Of a stretch of DNA of 64,000 nucleotides, positions 45,771 to 55,823 are shown one piece after another. Source of the DNA: Oenococcus sicerae. Lineage in GTDB: Bacteria; Bacillota; Bacilli; Lactobacillales; Lactobacillaceae. The number at the start of each line of letters is the position of its first letter. Within the stretch, counting starts at the first letter, position 1. The stretch is taken from contig NZ_CP029684.2 of the NCBI RefSeq assembly GCF_004102045.2, positions 620,001 through 684,000 on the forward strand, given 5' to 3'. The position numbers and the translations under genes are program-made. The notes beneath the pieces are model-generated. The model was not told the origin of the DNA and did not search any database. It saw only the letters and a program-made list of their open reading frames with translations.

Positions 45771-48224
45771 TTACTTCAACGCACTCCAATTCCAGTCAGT
45801 GAACTCTTCAATATCACGACCTTCATTACGAGTAACTTCGAAATGTTTGTCAAGAATCTTGTTCATATCAGCAATAAAGCTATCAGCTTTTTCGCCATCA
45901 ATAACATTCTCATCCTTCAAAGCTGTAACAGCGTCAATAGCCTGATGGAAACGATCCAGTTCAGAATAAACACGCATATCATAAGTCGTTGTGATATCAC
46001 CATCCTCACGATAACCATGAGCATGCAAATTATGATGATTGCGTTCATAGAAAATAGACTCAATCAAATCCTCAAAGCCATGGAAGCCAAAGATAACTGG
46101 CTTGCCTGCTGGGAAGAACTTGTTAAATTCTGCATCAGACAATGAACGATCATCATTCAAAGGTCCAACTTTTTTCTGCAAGCGACCCAATTCAACAACG
46201 TTCACATAATGGAACTTAACTTCTGGGAAGCTTTGGTTAACTAACCATAAAGCTGCTAAGGTCTCGATCGTTGGTTCGGTACCAGCGGATGCAAATGTGA
46301 TATCAACATCACCTTCAGGAGCAGTTGAAGCCCAGTCAACAATACCAAGACCATCATTCACAAGCTTTTCAGCTTCCTCAGTTGTAAACCATTGCTGACG
46401 AGGCTGTTTAGAAGCAACGATATGGTTAATCTTTTGGCGATCAACCAATGCCCGAGCAGCAACAGCCAGCAATTCATTACCATCAGCTGGCAAGTACTGA
46501 CGAATAAAGTTCTGCTTCTTCTCAGCTAAGTTGGTCAGCATACCAGGATCCTGGTGTGTGTAACCGTTATGATCTTGCTGGAAAACAGTTGAAGTAGAAA
46601 TCAAATTCAATGATTGATACTTGTTGCGCCATGGTTCAACATCAGCTTGACGAATCCACTTGAAGTATTCATTGATCATAGAATCAACAACACGCAGGAA
46701 TGATTCGTATGAAGCAAACATGCCGACACGGCCAGTCAAGGTGTAGCCTTCAAGCCAACCTTCAGCTTGGTGTTCAGACAATTGTGAGTCAATGATACGG
46801 CCTTCAGGTGCCAAGAGAGCATCGTTAGGGAATTTAATCTTGCTCATCCACTGACGCGGCGTCTTATCAAATAACTTCCACAGACGGTTAGACATTGTCT
46901 CATCAGGACCGAAGAAGCGGAAACGAGTTGGGTTCAAATTAGCAACGCCAGCCAAGAAACCAGACAAGGTAACCATATCCATGTTCATGTCGCCATTCTT
47001 CATTTCGTGTCCACGATTTTCAGGAGTCACACCAGTTGTGTATTCCTTCCAATCAGGCAACTTCAAATCAGAATTATCAATACCAGCATTAGCCAATGGA
47101 TTGGATGCCATACGCTTGATACCCTTAGGAGCGATCGCAGCAATTTCAGGCTTCAAAGAACCATCTTCGTTGAACAGTTCTTCAGGCTTATAAGAATTCA
47201 TCCACTCTTCAAACTGTGGTAATTCTTCCATGTGTTCTGACGAGAAACTCAATGGTACTTGGTGGGCACGGAAACTGTTTTCGATTGGATTTCCGTCTTC
47301 ATCAAACTTAGGACCGCCCCAGCCTTTTGGCAAACGAGCGATAATAACTGGCCATGCAGGAATCGTACCATCTTGATACTTGTTATTTTCGCGAGCATCT
47401 TTTTGGATCTGCTTAATATCTTCGATCGCTTGATCAAAAATCTTAACAGCCTTTTTGTGATAAGTCATGAAGTCATGAATATCATCATTTTCAATGAAAC
47501 GTGGAGACCAGCCAAGTCCTTCATAGAACTCAGTAATCTGTTCATCGCTCATACGACTAAAGATAGTTGGGTTAGAAATCTTCCAGCCATTCAAATCAAG
47601 TACTGGCAAAACAGCACCATCAGTCTTAGGGTTGATAAACTTCAAACCATGCCAAGCAGTCATAGCAGGACCAGTTTCAGTCTCACCATCACCAACCGTA
47701 ACAAAACCGATCTGATCAGGATTATCAAGAATCGCACCAATACCATGAGAAAGTGAATAACCTAATTCACCACCTTCGTGAAGCGAACCAGGTGTCTGGG
47801 CTGTCGCATGAGAACCAATTCCACCAGGGAATGAGAACCGTTTGAACAGCTTGGACATCCCCTTGAGATCTTGTGTAATTTCTGGGTAATCTTCAGTATA
47901 AGATCCGTCAAGATATGAGTTGGTTACCATAACTTGTCCACCGTGACCAGGACCTTCAACGTAAAAAGCATTCAAATTATATTTCTTGATCAAGCGCGTC
48001 TCATGAGCATACAGGAAAGTCTGTCCTGAAATTGTGCCCCAGTGTCCGATCGGCTTGTACTTGACATCTTCTGCTGTCAAAGGAGTCTTTGTAACGCTAA
48101 AGAGCGGGTTGCTCTTTAGGAAAATCATTCCGCCTGATAAGTAATTGGTTGCACGCCACCATTTATCGACGAGTTCTAGATATTCAGTTGAATCATAATC
48201 AACTGCAGGTGCATTAGCTGCCAT
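45771..48224 (-). CDS. xfp: Xylulose-5-P/fructose-6-P phosphoketolase
   Basis: An 817-residue thiamine-diphosphate enzyme that splits xylulose 5-phosphate into acetyl phosphate and glyceraldehyde 3-phosphate, the defining step of heterofermentation. Motifs: YVEGPGHGGQVMV, FPGGIGSHATAQTPGSLHEGG and the ThDP site VGDGETETGPAMTAWHGLKF. Codon use looks like that of a highly expressed gene. TAGGAG lies upstream; promoter with consensus TATAAT. Glucose and glucose 1-phosphate from the neighbouring glucan locus end in this pathway. Confidence 0.97.
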   Translation of the reverse strand: MAANAPAVDYDSTEYLELVDKWWRATNYLSGGMIFLKSNPLFSVTKTPLTAEDVKYKPIGHWGTISGQTFLYAHETRLIKKYNLNAFYVEGPGHGGQVMVTNSYLDGSYTEDYPEITQDLKGMSKLFKRFSFPGGIGSHATAQTPGSLHEGGELGYSLSHGIGAILDNPDQIGFVTVGDGETETGPAMTAWHGLKFINPKTDGAVLPVLDLNGWKISNPTIFSRMSDEQITEFYEGLGWSPRFIENDDIHDFMTYHKKAVKIFDQAIEDIKQIQKDARENNKYQDGTIPAWPVIIARLPKGWGGPKFDEDGNPIENSFRAHQVPLSFSSEHMEELPQFEEWMNSYKPEELFNEDGSLKPEIAAIAPKGIKRMASNPLANAGIDNSDLKLPDWKEYTTGVTPENRGHEMKNGDMNMDMVTLSGFLAGVANLNPTRFRFFGPDETMSNRLWKLFDKTPRQWMSKIKFPNDALLAPEGRIIDSQLSEHQAEGWLEGYTLTGRVGMFASYESFLRVVDSMINEYFKWIRQADVEPWRNKYQSLNLISTSTVFQQDHNGYTHQDPGMLTNLAEKKQNFIRQYLPADGNELLAVAARALVDRQKINHIVASKQPRQQWFTTEEAEKLVNDGLGIVDWASTAPEGDVDITFASAGTEPTIETLAALWLVNQSFPEVKFHYVNVVELGRLQKKVGPLNDDRSLSDAEFNKFFPAGKPVIFGFHGFEDLIESIFYERNHHNLHAHGYREDGDITTTYDMRVYSELDRFHQAIDAVTALKDENVIDGEKADSFIADMNKILDKHFEVTRNEGRDIEEFTDWNWSALK

Positions 48225-48284
48225 GTATTAATATCTCCTAATTTTTTTTCTAAAGTACGTTTTGGGCGCACCTTAACAGGTTCC

Positions 48285-48312
48285 ATTATACAGCAAACGG
48301 TTAATTGGTTAA
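48285..48312 (-). promoter_or_regulatory. Phosphoketolase promoter
   Basis: Minus-strand TTAACC (48307-48312), 16 bases, consensus TATAAT (48285-48290). Confidence 0.7.
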
Positions 48313-48336
48313 GACGCCGAAAGCCTTTGCTCACTC

Positions 48337-48350
48337 TGATAACGCTTTCA
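48337..48350. promoter_or_regulatory. cre site between phosphoketolase and YbaK genes
   Basis: TGATAACGCTTTCA, a full match to the Bacillus cre consensus. It lies about 60-73 bases upstream of the phosphoketolase transcription start (the position of CcpA-activated promoters) and 26-39 bases before the YbaK start, where it would repress. Confidence 0.65.
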
Positions 48351-48375
48351 TTTAATAAAGAATTAAAATCTATTT

Positions 48376-48888
48376 ATGAGCAAACATTCTAAAATTAAAA
48401 AAACACAAGTCGAACAGTTACTAGACAAAAATGGCATTATTTACAAATCCTTAGAAATCAATTTTTTGAATCCAGATAAAGAACATGTGATACAAGCTTT
48501 GAAAACGGCCGGTGTTGCGCGTGAATCATTGATTTATAAAACATTAGCCTCAAATGGTGACAAAACTGGGCCATTGATTGCTGTTTTACCAGTTACAGAA
48601 CATTTAAATGAAAAAAAATTAGCTCAAGTATCCGGAAATAAAAAAACAGAAATGATTCCCTTGCGAGATCTTCAGAAGACGACCGACTATGTTCATGGTG
48701 CCAATAATCCTGTCGGTATTTGGCATAATCATCATGGAAAATTTCCGATTTACTTTGATAATCGTGCCTTAGTTGATGAATCGATTTATGTTTCAGCTGG
48801 TGAATTAGGCCGTAGTGATTTGATTGATGCCAAACAAGTTGCTGAACTGATCGGAGCTGTTTTTGCGGATTTGATAATGGATCAATGA
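48376..48888 (+). CDS. ybaK: Cys-tRNA(Pro) deacylase YbaK/EbsC family
   Basis: A 170-residue YbaK-fold editing protein that removes Cys mischarged on tRNA-Pro. Conserved parts: YKTLASNGDKTGPLIAVLP, the Lys-containing KKTEMIPLRDLQKTTDYVHG and the glycine-rich NNPVGIW. TAAAAT ends 6 bases before the ATG and there is no ribosome site, so the message is probably leaderless. The HELSH membrane protein follows by 1 base. Confidence 0.9.
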   Translation: MSKHSKIKKTQVEQLLDKNGIIYKSLEINFLNPDKEHVIQALKTAGVARESLIYKTLASNGDKTGPLIAVLPVTEHLNEKKLAQVSGNKKTEMIPLRDLQKTTDYVHGANNPVGIWHNHHGKFPIYFDNRALVDESIYVSAGELGRSDLIDAKQVAELIGAVFADLIMDQ

Positions 48889-48889
48889 C

Positions 48890-49576
48890 ATGATTTTTTT
48901 AAAGCAGACAATTGATTATTTTGGTCTACTATTGAGCATCGCAATTCTGCTGCCTGCCGTTTTCGCTTGGCTTATTTCTTATTTGACTAATACAGCCGGA
49001 TCGATTATTTCAGAAAAATTCGGCAGTCACTTTTATTTAGTTATTAGCTCAATTGGCGTTATTATTCACGAATTGTCGCATCTTATCATGGCATTGCTTT
49101 TTGGTCACCATATTGAAAACTTTCGCTTGCTGCAATTACCAAAAAACGGTCAAGTTGGTTTTGTGACCCATTCAGCTAATCCGAAAAATCCTTGGCAGGC
49201 TTTTGGCAATTTGCTGATTGGCTTTGCACCTATGATCGGTAATTCCTTGACCATTTATTTGCTAACTCGATACTTGCAGCCAAATGTTTTTTATCTGCAA
49301 GTATCCTTTAATTGGCAACTGCTCTGTTGGCTGCTAATTGTTTTTTCGCTATCATTAGGCATCGGTTTATCTCACGAGGATTTTGAAAATTCAATGCAGG
49401 GCATGTGGATCGCAATTCTTTTACTTATTATTGCTGCACTTACCCTGCAGCTAACTCACATCATATTGATAGATCGCTTATTCACTTTTATTCAACAAGA
49501 AGCATCATTATTTGTGATCGCACTTGCAATTGCAGTAATTGATTTTCTGATTGCCAAAGTGATCACATTTTTTTGA
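48890..49576 (+). CDS. Membrane protein with HELSH metalloprotease-like motif
   Basis: A 228-residue protein with six or so hydrophobic helices. The motif SSIGVIIHELSHLIMALLFG puts HExxH inside a helix, as in M50 (site-2-type) intramembrane proteases, and the later GFAPMIGNS could be the second part of the site. The NxxPxxxLDG motif of true M50 enzymes is not evident, so activity is uncertain. It follows ybaK directly and overlaps the tyrS leader promoter. Confidence 0.6.
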   Translation: MIFLKQTIDYFGLLLSIAILLPAVFAWLISYLTNTAGSIISEKFGSHFYLVISSIGVIIHELSHLIMALLFGHHIENFRLLQLPKNGQVGFVTHSANPKNPWQAFGNLLIGFAPMIGNSLTIYLLTRYLQPNVFYLQVSFNWQLLCWLLIVFSLSLGIGLSHEDFENSMQGMWIAILLLIIAALTLQLTHIILIDRLFTFIQQEASLFVIALAIAVIDFLIAKVITFF

Positions 49577-49583
49577 CTACTTT

Positions 49584-49592
49584 TGCTATAAT
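49584..49592 (+). promoter_or_regulatory. tyrS leader promoter, extended -10
   Basis: TGCTATAAT, an extended -10 with a consensus hexamer, 7 bases before the T-box leader start at about 49599. Confidence 0.65.
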
Positions 49593-49598
49593 TTAGTC

Positions 49599-49791
49599 AA
49601 TCTCATCTGATAATAGTGAATTGGCGGTCAAAAAAGAAAATCGGTAGTTGATGCGAACCGATCCAGAAAATTCACGAAGTACACAGTAAGAACTTTGGGA
49701 TTCGTCTCGTTAATTAAGCTGGCGTTTATAAAACGCAATCCGGGTGGTACCGCGGAGAAATTCGTCCCGATCATATTGAGACGTTTTTTTT
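49599..49791 (+). ncRNA. T-box leader of tyrS
   Basis: Contains the T-box sequence GGGTGGTACCGCGG (49742-49755), which pairs with uncharged tRNA ends, then a terminator hairpin CGTC / GACG (49763-49766 and 49780-49783) with eight T. A stem GTGAATT / AATTCAC (49616-49622, 49669-49675) marks the stem I area. A TAC codon at 49680-49682 is a candidate tyrosine specifier, not verified by folding. Confidence 0.9.
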
Positions 49792-49808
49792 ATTATCTGG
49801 AGGGTTTT

Positions 49809-51062
49809 ATGAACATAATCGATGATTTAAAATGGCGAGGTTCTATCAATCAAACGACTGACGAAACCGGTCTAACCCATTTATTGCAACAAAAAAAAAT
49901 CAGTCTATATGTTGGTGTTGATCCAACTGCACAATCCATTCACATAGGCAATTTAATTCCGCTCACGATTTTAAAGAGGTTCCAAAACGACGGTCACCGA
50001 CCAGTGATCGTTATCGGCGGCGGAACAGGCATGATTGGGGACCCTTCGGGAAAAGCAGCTGAAAGACAGTTGCTGCCGCCTGATGTTTTTGATGAAAACG
50101 TTAAGCGAATTACAAAACAGTTGACCCGTCTATTCGGCAAAGACGGCTTTGAGATCGTAAACAACTATGACTGGTTGTCAAAATTAAACTTGATTTCTTT
50201 TCTGCGTGATTTTGGAAAACTTTTTCCGATCAATGTCATGTTAAAACGAGATGTGGTTGCCTCGCGTTTGGAAGCTGGCATTAGTTTTACAGAATTTACT
50301 TATCAAATTTTGCAAGCAATTGATTTTTATACGCTATTCAATGAAAAAAATGTTCAATTGCAAGTGGGTGGCGGTGATCAATATGGCAACATTTCTAGCG
50401 GCGTCGAACTGATCCACAAATTGTTAGGACCCCAAGCACAAGCTTTCGGCTTGACAGTCCCTTTGCTGCTTAAATCAGATGGCACAAAATTTGGGAAATC
50501 GGCAGGCGGTGCTATTTGGTTAGACCCTGAATTTTTGTCGCCTTACGAGTTTTACCAATTCTTTTATAATCAGGCTGATGACGATGTTATTAAATTGCTA
50601 AAAATTTTCACTTTCTTAAGCCATGAAGAAATTGAAAATTTAGCTGAAAAAGTGCGAATTGAGCCTGGAAAGCGCGAAGCCCAAACCCGTCTCGCTCAGG
50701 AGGTGACAAAGTTTGTGCATGGCCAAGCGGCTGTCGATGAAGCTGAAAAAATTTCACAAATTTTATTTAGCGGTGATGTTCAGCAATTAACTAGTACACA
50801 AGTTGCAGCAGCTTTTTCTGCTGTACCCTCAATTAAAATTACGACTGAAAAAATTGCAGTCGTGGATTTGTTATCACAAGACGACCTAATCGAAAAATCT
50901 AAGCGGCAGGCCAGAGAAGACCTGAAGAATGGTGCGATCACGGTCAACGGTCAAAAGGTCACGGAAGTCGAAAAAATAATTGACCCAGCCGACAAATTTG
51001 ATGGCAAGTTTGTGATCATTCGCCGTGGCAAGAAAAAATATTTTTTGGCAAAAGTGCAATAG
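49809..51062 (+). CDS. tyrS: Tyrosyl-tRNA synthetase
   Basis: A 417-residue class I synthetase with SIHIGNLIP (HIGH variant), GGDQYGNISSG and GTKFGKSAGG (KMSKS variant), and a C-terminal S4-like RNA-binding domain (ITVNGQKV). ATG 49809 has CTGGAGGG upstream and lies after the T-box terminator; a longer frame would start inside the leader. Expression rises when tRNA-Tyr is uncharged. Confidence 0.96.
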   Translation: MNIIDDLKWRGSINQTTDETGLTHLLQQKKISLYVGVDPTAQSIHIGNLIPLTILKRFQNDGHRPVIVIGGGTGMIGDPSGKAAERQLLPPDVFDENVKRITKQLTRLFGKDGFEIVNNYDWLSKLNLISFLRDFGKLFPINVMLKRDVVASRLEAGISFTEFTYQILQAIDFYTLFNEKNVQLQVGGGDQYGNISSGVELIHKLLGPQAQAFGLTVPLLLKSDGTKFGKSAGGAIWLDPEFLSPYEFYQFFYNQADDDVIKLLKIFTFLSHEEIENLAEKVRIEPGKREAQTRLAQEVTKFVHGQAAVDEAEKISQILFSGDVQQLTSTQVAAAFSAVPSIKITTEKIAVVDLLSQDDLIEKSKRQAREDLKNGAITVNGQKVTEVEKIIDPADKFDGKFVIIRRGKKKYFLAKVQ

Positions 51063-51077
51063 AATAAAGTATGTACC

Positions 51078-51097
51078 TGCAGGATCTTTATCCTGCA
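51078..51097 (+). terminator. Hairpin after tyrS
   Basis: TGCAGGAT / ATCCTGCA, perfect 8-bp stem, loop CTTT, short T run. Weak terminator just before the tRNA. Confidence 0.6.
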
Positions 51098-51101
51098 TTT
51101 C

Positions 51102-51174
51102 GGGCGTTTAGCTCAGTTGGGAGAGCGCTGCCTTCGCATGGCAGAGGTCACGGGTTCAAATCCCGTAATGTCCA
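51102..51174 (+). tRNA. tRNA-Ala (CGC anticodon)
   Basis: Full cloverleaf of 73 bases. The acceptor pairs GGGCGTT with AATGTCC and includes G3-U70, the alanine identity pair. D arm GCTC/GAGC, anticodon stem CTGCC/GGCAG with loop TTCGCAT (anticodon CGC), T arm ACGGG/CCCGT with TTCAAAT. CCA is not encoded. Reads GCG codons. Confidence 0.93.
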
Positions 51175-51190
51175 TTCCCGTAATGTCCAT
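51161..51190. repeat. 15-bp tandem duplication of the tRNA-Ala 3' end
   Basis: TCCCGTAATGTCCAT occurs twice in direct succession, 51161-51175 and 51176-51190. The first copy is the tRNA 3' end. It could be a scar of element integration and excision at the tRNA or a slippage duplication. No integrase is nearby. Confidence 0.9.
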
Positions 51191-51223
51191 GATTTCAATG
51201 TATATTAACAATCAATCATAATA

Positions 51224-51260
51224 AAAACTTCCGATCATTAGTTCGATCAGAAGTTTTTTT
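51224..51260. terminator. Terminator of the PTS operon
   Basis: AAAACTTC-GATC / GATC-GAAGTTTT stem with one bulge on each side and an 8-base loop, flanked by A and T runs; works for the minus-strand PTS operon and possibly the tRNA. Confidence 0.75.
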
Positions 51261-51275
51261 AAAATCTAGTCATAT

Positions 51276-52619
51276 TTATTTGTTACTGTGGAGTTGTGTC
51301 TCCTTAGCTTGTTCTTCTTCATAAAGGATCTTATCGTATCGACGAGCAAACGGGAAATAAACAAAGAACGAAGCAATCAAAACAACGGTTTGCCAAATAG
51401 CTACTTTCCATCCGCCAATTAAAAATCCAGAAATGATTGGCGGTGTTGTCCAAGGAACCATAACACCTGTTAAATATGGCAACACGTGAATCTGAATCAG
51501 AAGATAAGTCGAGAGCATGGACAGGGCTGGCATCAAAATAAAAGGTAGCGCCAGCAAAGGATTCAATACAATTGGTAAACCAAATAAAGTTGGCTCATTA
51601 ATATTGAATAGTCCCGGAACCAAAGATAGTTTACCGATGCCTTTCATTTGTGCTGATTTAGCGAAAAAGGTCATAAATATTACTAAGCCGATGGTCATAC
51701 CAGAACCTGTCACTGTACCAAATTGGTCCATAAGAGGTTGAATGAAAATATGGCCACCATTTGTGGCTGTTACGATACCGTGAGCTTTAAAAATAGCAGC
51801 ATTGGATAAAGCATTAGCCTGCAAAATTGGACTCATAATGCCGCTGACAATAATGGCACCGTGCACACCAAAAAACCAGAAAAATGGCACCGCAAGTGCT
51901 ACTACTAAGACACCACCAAAACTATCAGTCAGACCCTGCAATGGTATCTGCACAACTTGATAGATCCATTGTGTCATGGTTTCATGAGCTGCAGCATCAA
52001 ATAAAATATATACGAGCAACCAGAATACAACAATAACAAAAGCTGGAATCAAAGCAATAAACGAGTTAGAGACTGCCGGGGGAACCTGTTCTGGCAACTT
52101 GATCGTTATTTTGTGTTTGATAAACCAGGAATAAATCCATCCTGTAATCATGCCAACAATAATCGCAGCAATCATTCCTTGCCCGCCTAGCCAAGTCCGA
52201 TCGATAAAACCGCCTAATAGTGTTGGTGCCTGTGTTGCCGAAATAATCGTCTTGCTGCCATTCATAACTGCAGTAGTCGGATGCATAATCAATATAAAAC
52301 TGACTAAAGCTGTCATACCAGCTGGCAAGGGTTCATACCCTTCGTTTTTGACCCAGACATAAGCAATTCCAACAACAGCAAAGATTGAAACGATACCGAA
52401 CGATGCATTGTATGCTTGACTAAAATACGCTGCCAAACCTGTTTTAGTCATCCAATCAGCAATCGGCGCATATGGAAATGAACTTAGAAGCAAAAATACA
52501 GACCCAACCATGATAAAAGGTAAACTGACAACCATGCCATCTTTTAACGCCGTAAGAGCTTTTGTATTAACAAATTTCATCACGGGTGGTAGGACTCTTT
52601 TATTTATAAAAGTATTCAT
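51276..52619 (-). CDS. PTS IIC component, lactose/cellobiose family
   Basis: A 447-residue EIIC with about ten helices of the CelB/ChbC group (GIMSPILQANALSNA, FNINEPTLFGLPIVLNP, the conserved NINEP sugar-site motif). It carries and phosphorylates a beta-glucoside together with the IIB and IIA proteins of the operon. AAGGAG lies 13 bases before the ATG. Last gene of the operon. Confidence 0.93.
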   Translation of the reverse strand: MNTFINKRVLPPVMKFVNTKALTALKDGMVVSLPFIMVGSVFLLLSSFPYAPIADWMTKTGLAAYFSQAYNASFGIVSIFAVVGIAYVWVKNEGYEPLPAGMTALVSFILIMHPTTAVMNGSKTIISATQAPTLLGGFIDRTWLGGQGMIAAIIVGMITGWIYSWFIKHKITIKLPEQVPPAVSNSFIALIPAFVIVVFWLLVYILFDAAAHETMTQWIYQVVQIPLQGLTDSFGGVLVVALAVPFFWFFGVHGAIIVSGIMSPILQANALSNAAIFKAHGIVTATNGGHIFIQPLMDQFGTVTGSGMTIGLVIFMTFFAKSAQMKGIGKLSLVPGLFNINEPTLFGLPIVLNPLLALPFILMPALSMLSTYLLIQIHVLPYLTGVMVPWTTPPIISGFLIGGWKVAIWQTVVLIASFFVYFPFARRYDKILYEEEQAKETQLHSNK

Positions 52620-52662
52620 AATTAATCAAATACTCCTTTCCGTTTGTGACATAAAATCAAAA

Positions 52663-52995
52663 TTATTTTCGTAACTTTTGATCAATAAGCGCATACAAAT
52701 CAATGATTTCACTAGCTAAATCTCTAAATGTAATAGCGGTCATAATATGGTCTTGTGCGTGCACACCCAGTAAAGAAAGCGGCGTATGTATACCATTAGC
52801 TTCATTCGTCAGCATTCCCGTTTGAGAATTATGAGCTTTGGAAAGAAAATCATCCGCTTCTTTTAATTTATCTCTAGCGTGATCAAAATCACCTTTTTTT
52901 GCATACTCAATCGCTTCAAATGATGAGCCCTTTGCATTTCCGCCATTAATAATAAGACCCATAATTGCTTCTTGATTCGGGATTTCTTCATCCAC
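52663..52995 (-). CDS. PTS IIA component, lactose/cellobiose family
   Basis: A 110-residue all-helical EIIA, phosphorylated His in LLGVHAQDHIMTA. GTG start with AAAGGAG 8 bases upstream. It passes phosphate from HPr to IIB. Confidence 0.92.
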   Translation of the reverse strand: MDEEIPNQEAIMGLIINGGNAKGSSFEAIEYAKKGDFDHARDKLKEADDFLSKAHNSQTGMLTNEANGIHTPLSLLGVHAQDHIMTAITFRDLASEIIDLYALIDQKLRK

Positions 52996-53010
52996 TGGTC
53001 TACTCCTTTA

Positions 53011-53319
53011 TTACGCTAAATCTTCAAGTGCATCTTCTAAAACTTTGCGACCATCCATCATGCCATAGTCTTGCATATTAATAACTTTGACTGGAATATC
53101 AAACTTATCCTTAAAACTGCTGAACAAATAATTCACTTGTGGACCCAACAATAAAATGTCTGGGTGCTCGCTATCAAATTTTGATTTTGCATCAGAGGCA
53201 GCTGTAGCGAAAATATTGAGATCTTCGTGATTTTCAGCTGCAGCTTTTTGCATCTTACTTACTAATAGGCTGGTGGACATGCCAGCAGCACAAACTAACA
53301 TAATTGTTTTCTGGACCAT
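53011..53319 (-). CDS. PTS IIB component, lactose/cellobiose family
   Basis: A 102-residue EIIB with the phosphorylated Cys at the end of strand 1, LVCAAGMSTSLLVSKM. AAAGGAG precedes the start. Together with IIA and IIC it completes a three-protein beta-glucoside PTS. Confidence 0.93.
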   Translation of the reverse strand: MVQKTIMLVCAAGMSTSLLVSKMQKAAAENHEDLNIFATAASDAKSKFDSEHPDILLLGPQVNYLFSSFKDKFDIPVKVINMQDYGMMDGRKVLEDALEDLA

Positions 53320-53348
53320 TTTAGAACTCCTTTCAAAATTTAAAACGG

Positions 53349-54899
<1,551 letters not shown>

Positions 54900-54967
54900 T
54901 TATGACAAAAATACGCTATTCTGGTACAAGAACCATATTTAGTAACAATTATAAATCTATCTCAGTT

Positions 54968-54989
54968 TCGAACTATTTTTAACGTTCGA
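54968..54989. promoter_or_regulatory. Inverted repeat, putative RpiR operator
   Basis: TCGAAC and GTTCGA, 6-bp arms 10 bases apart, immediately before TATAAT (54994-54999) of the regulator gene and in the divergent promoter region. Confidence 0.5.
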
Positions 54990-55010
54990 CCACTATAATT
55001 CTCTTTAGAT

Positions 55011-55760
55011 ATGTCAGAAATAAAAAATCTAACTTCATCGGAGACATCAGCCTACAATTACATCATTGCAAATTTAGCTGACATCCCCAAGTTGACCGTC
55101 AGAGAGTTATCTGTTAAAAGCAATGTCTCACCAACAACTCTTTTACGTTGCATCAAAAAAATTGGTTATATCAGCTATCAAGAATTTAAATATACTGTTT
55201 CACGCACCTATGATTCCGTGAATGAAGGAGATCAAAAATTTGGCTTACTATTGGAAATTAAAAAATTTTTTGACGAAAAAATAATTGAGACTTATCAAGA
55301 TCAGTTTAGAATCACAAAGAAAATAATTTTAGCCAGTGAATTTATGATTTTTTGTGGTATTGGCACTTCAGGCGTCTTGGCTGAATACGGTGCTAGACAA
55401 TTTTCTAATGTTGGTTTTAACGCACATTTTAGTAATGATCCTTTTTTTCCTTTTAGGCTCGGCAAAATGTCTAATACGGTTGTCGGCTTGATCTTCTCGG
55501 TGAGCGGAGAAACCAAAGAAACACTTGATCAAACCAAGGCACTCAAGGAGCAAGGAACCAGAATTATCAGCATGACAAATGATAGTTCAAATAGTTTAGC
55601 GAAATTATCAGATGTTAACTTCGCTTATAATATGAAGCCGGAAATTGTCGGCCGTGATTTGAATATTACAACCCAGGTACCGGTTATCTTTTTAATAGAA
55701 TGGCTCGTAAGAGAATTAAGCAATTCTGAAAAAATTCGTGAAGATAATCCCCAATTTTAG
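55011..55760 (+). CDS. RpiR/MurR-family regulator
   Basis: A 249-residue regulator: N-terminal HTH_6 domain (residues 10-75, LTVRELSVKSNVSPTTLLRC) and a C-terminal SIS sugar-phosphate domain (IFCGIGTSGVLAEYGARQF, IFSVSGETKETL). It lies divergent from the beta-glucoside PTS operon, which it probably controls in response to a phosphorylated sugar. TATAAT is 11 bases before ATG with no ribosome site, giving a leader of only about 4-5 bases. Confidence 0.9.
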   Translation: MSEIKNLTSSETSAYNYIIANLADIPKLTVRELSVKSNVSPTTLLRCIKKIGYISYQEFKYTVSRTYDSVNEGDQKFGLLLEIKKFFDEKIIETYQDQFRITKKIILASEFMIFCGIGTSGVLAEYGARQFSNVGFNAHFSNDPFFPFRLGKMSNTVVGLIFSVSGETKETLDQTKALKEQGTRIISMTNDSSNSLAKLSDVNFAYNMKPEIVGRDLNITTQVPVIFLIEWLVRELSNSEKIREDNPQF

Positions 55761-55823
55761 GCACTTTATCACTAAATAATTTTCGCCACATATTTATTTC
55801 GAATGTTCAGGTTATTATCGAAG

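Noticed and set aside
51100-51200. Attachment sites flanking a mobile element
   Set aside because: The two 15-bp copies are directly adjacent with nothing between and no integrase in the window, so only a scar or duplication can be claimed.
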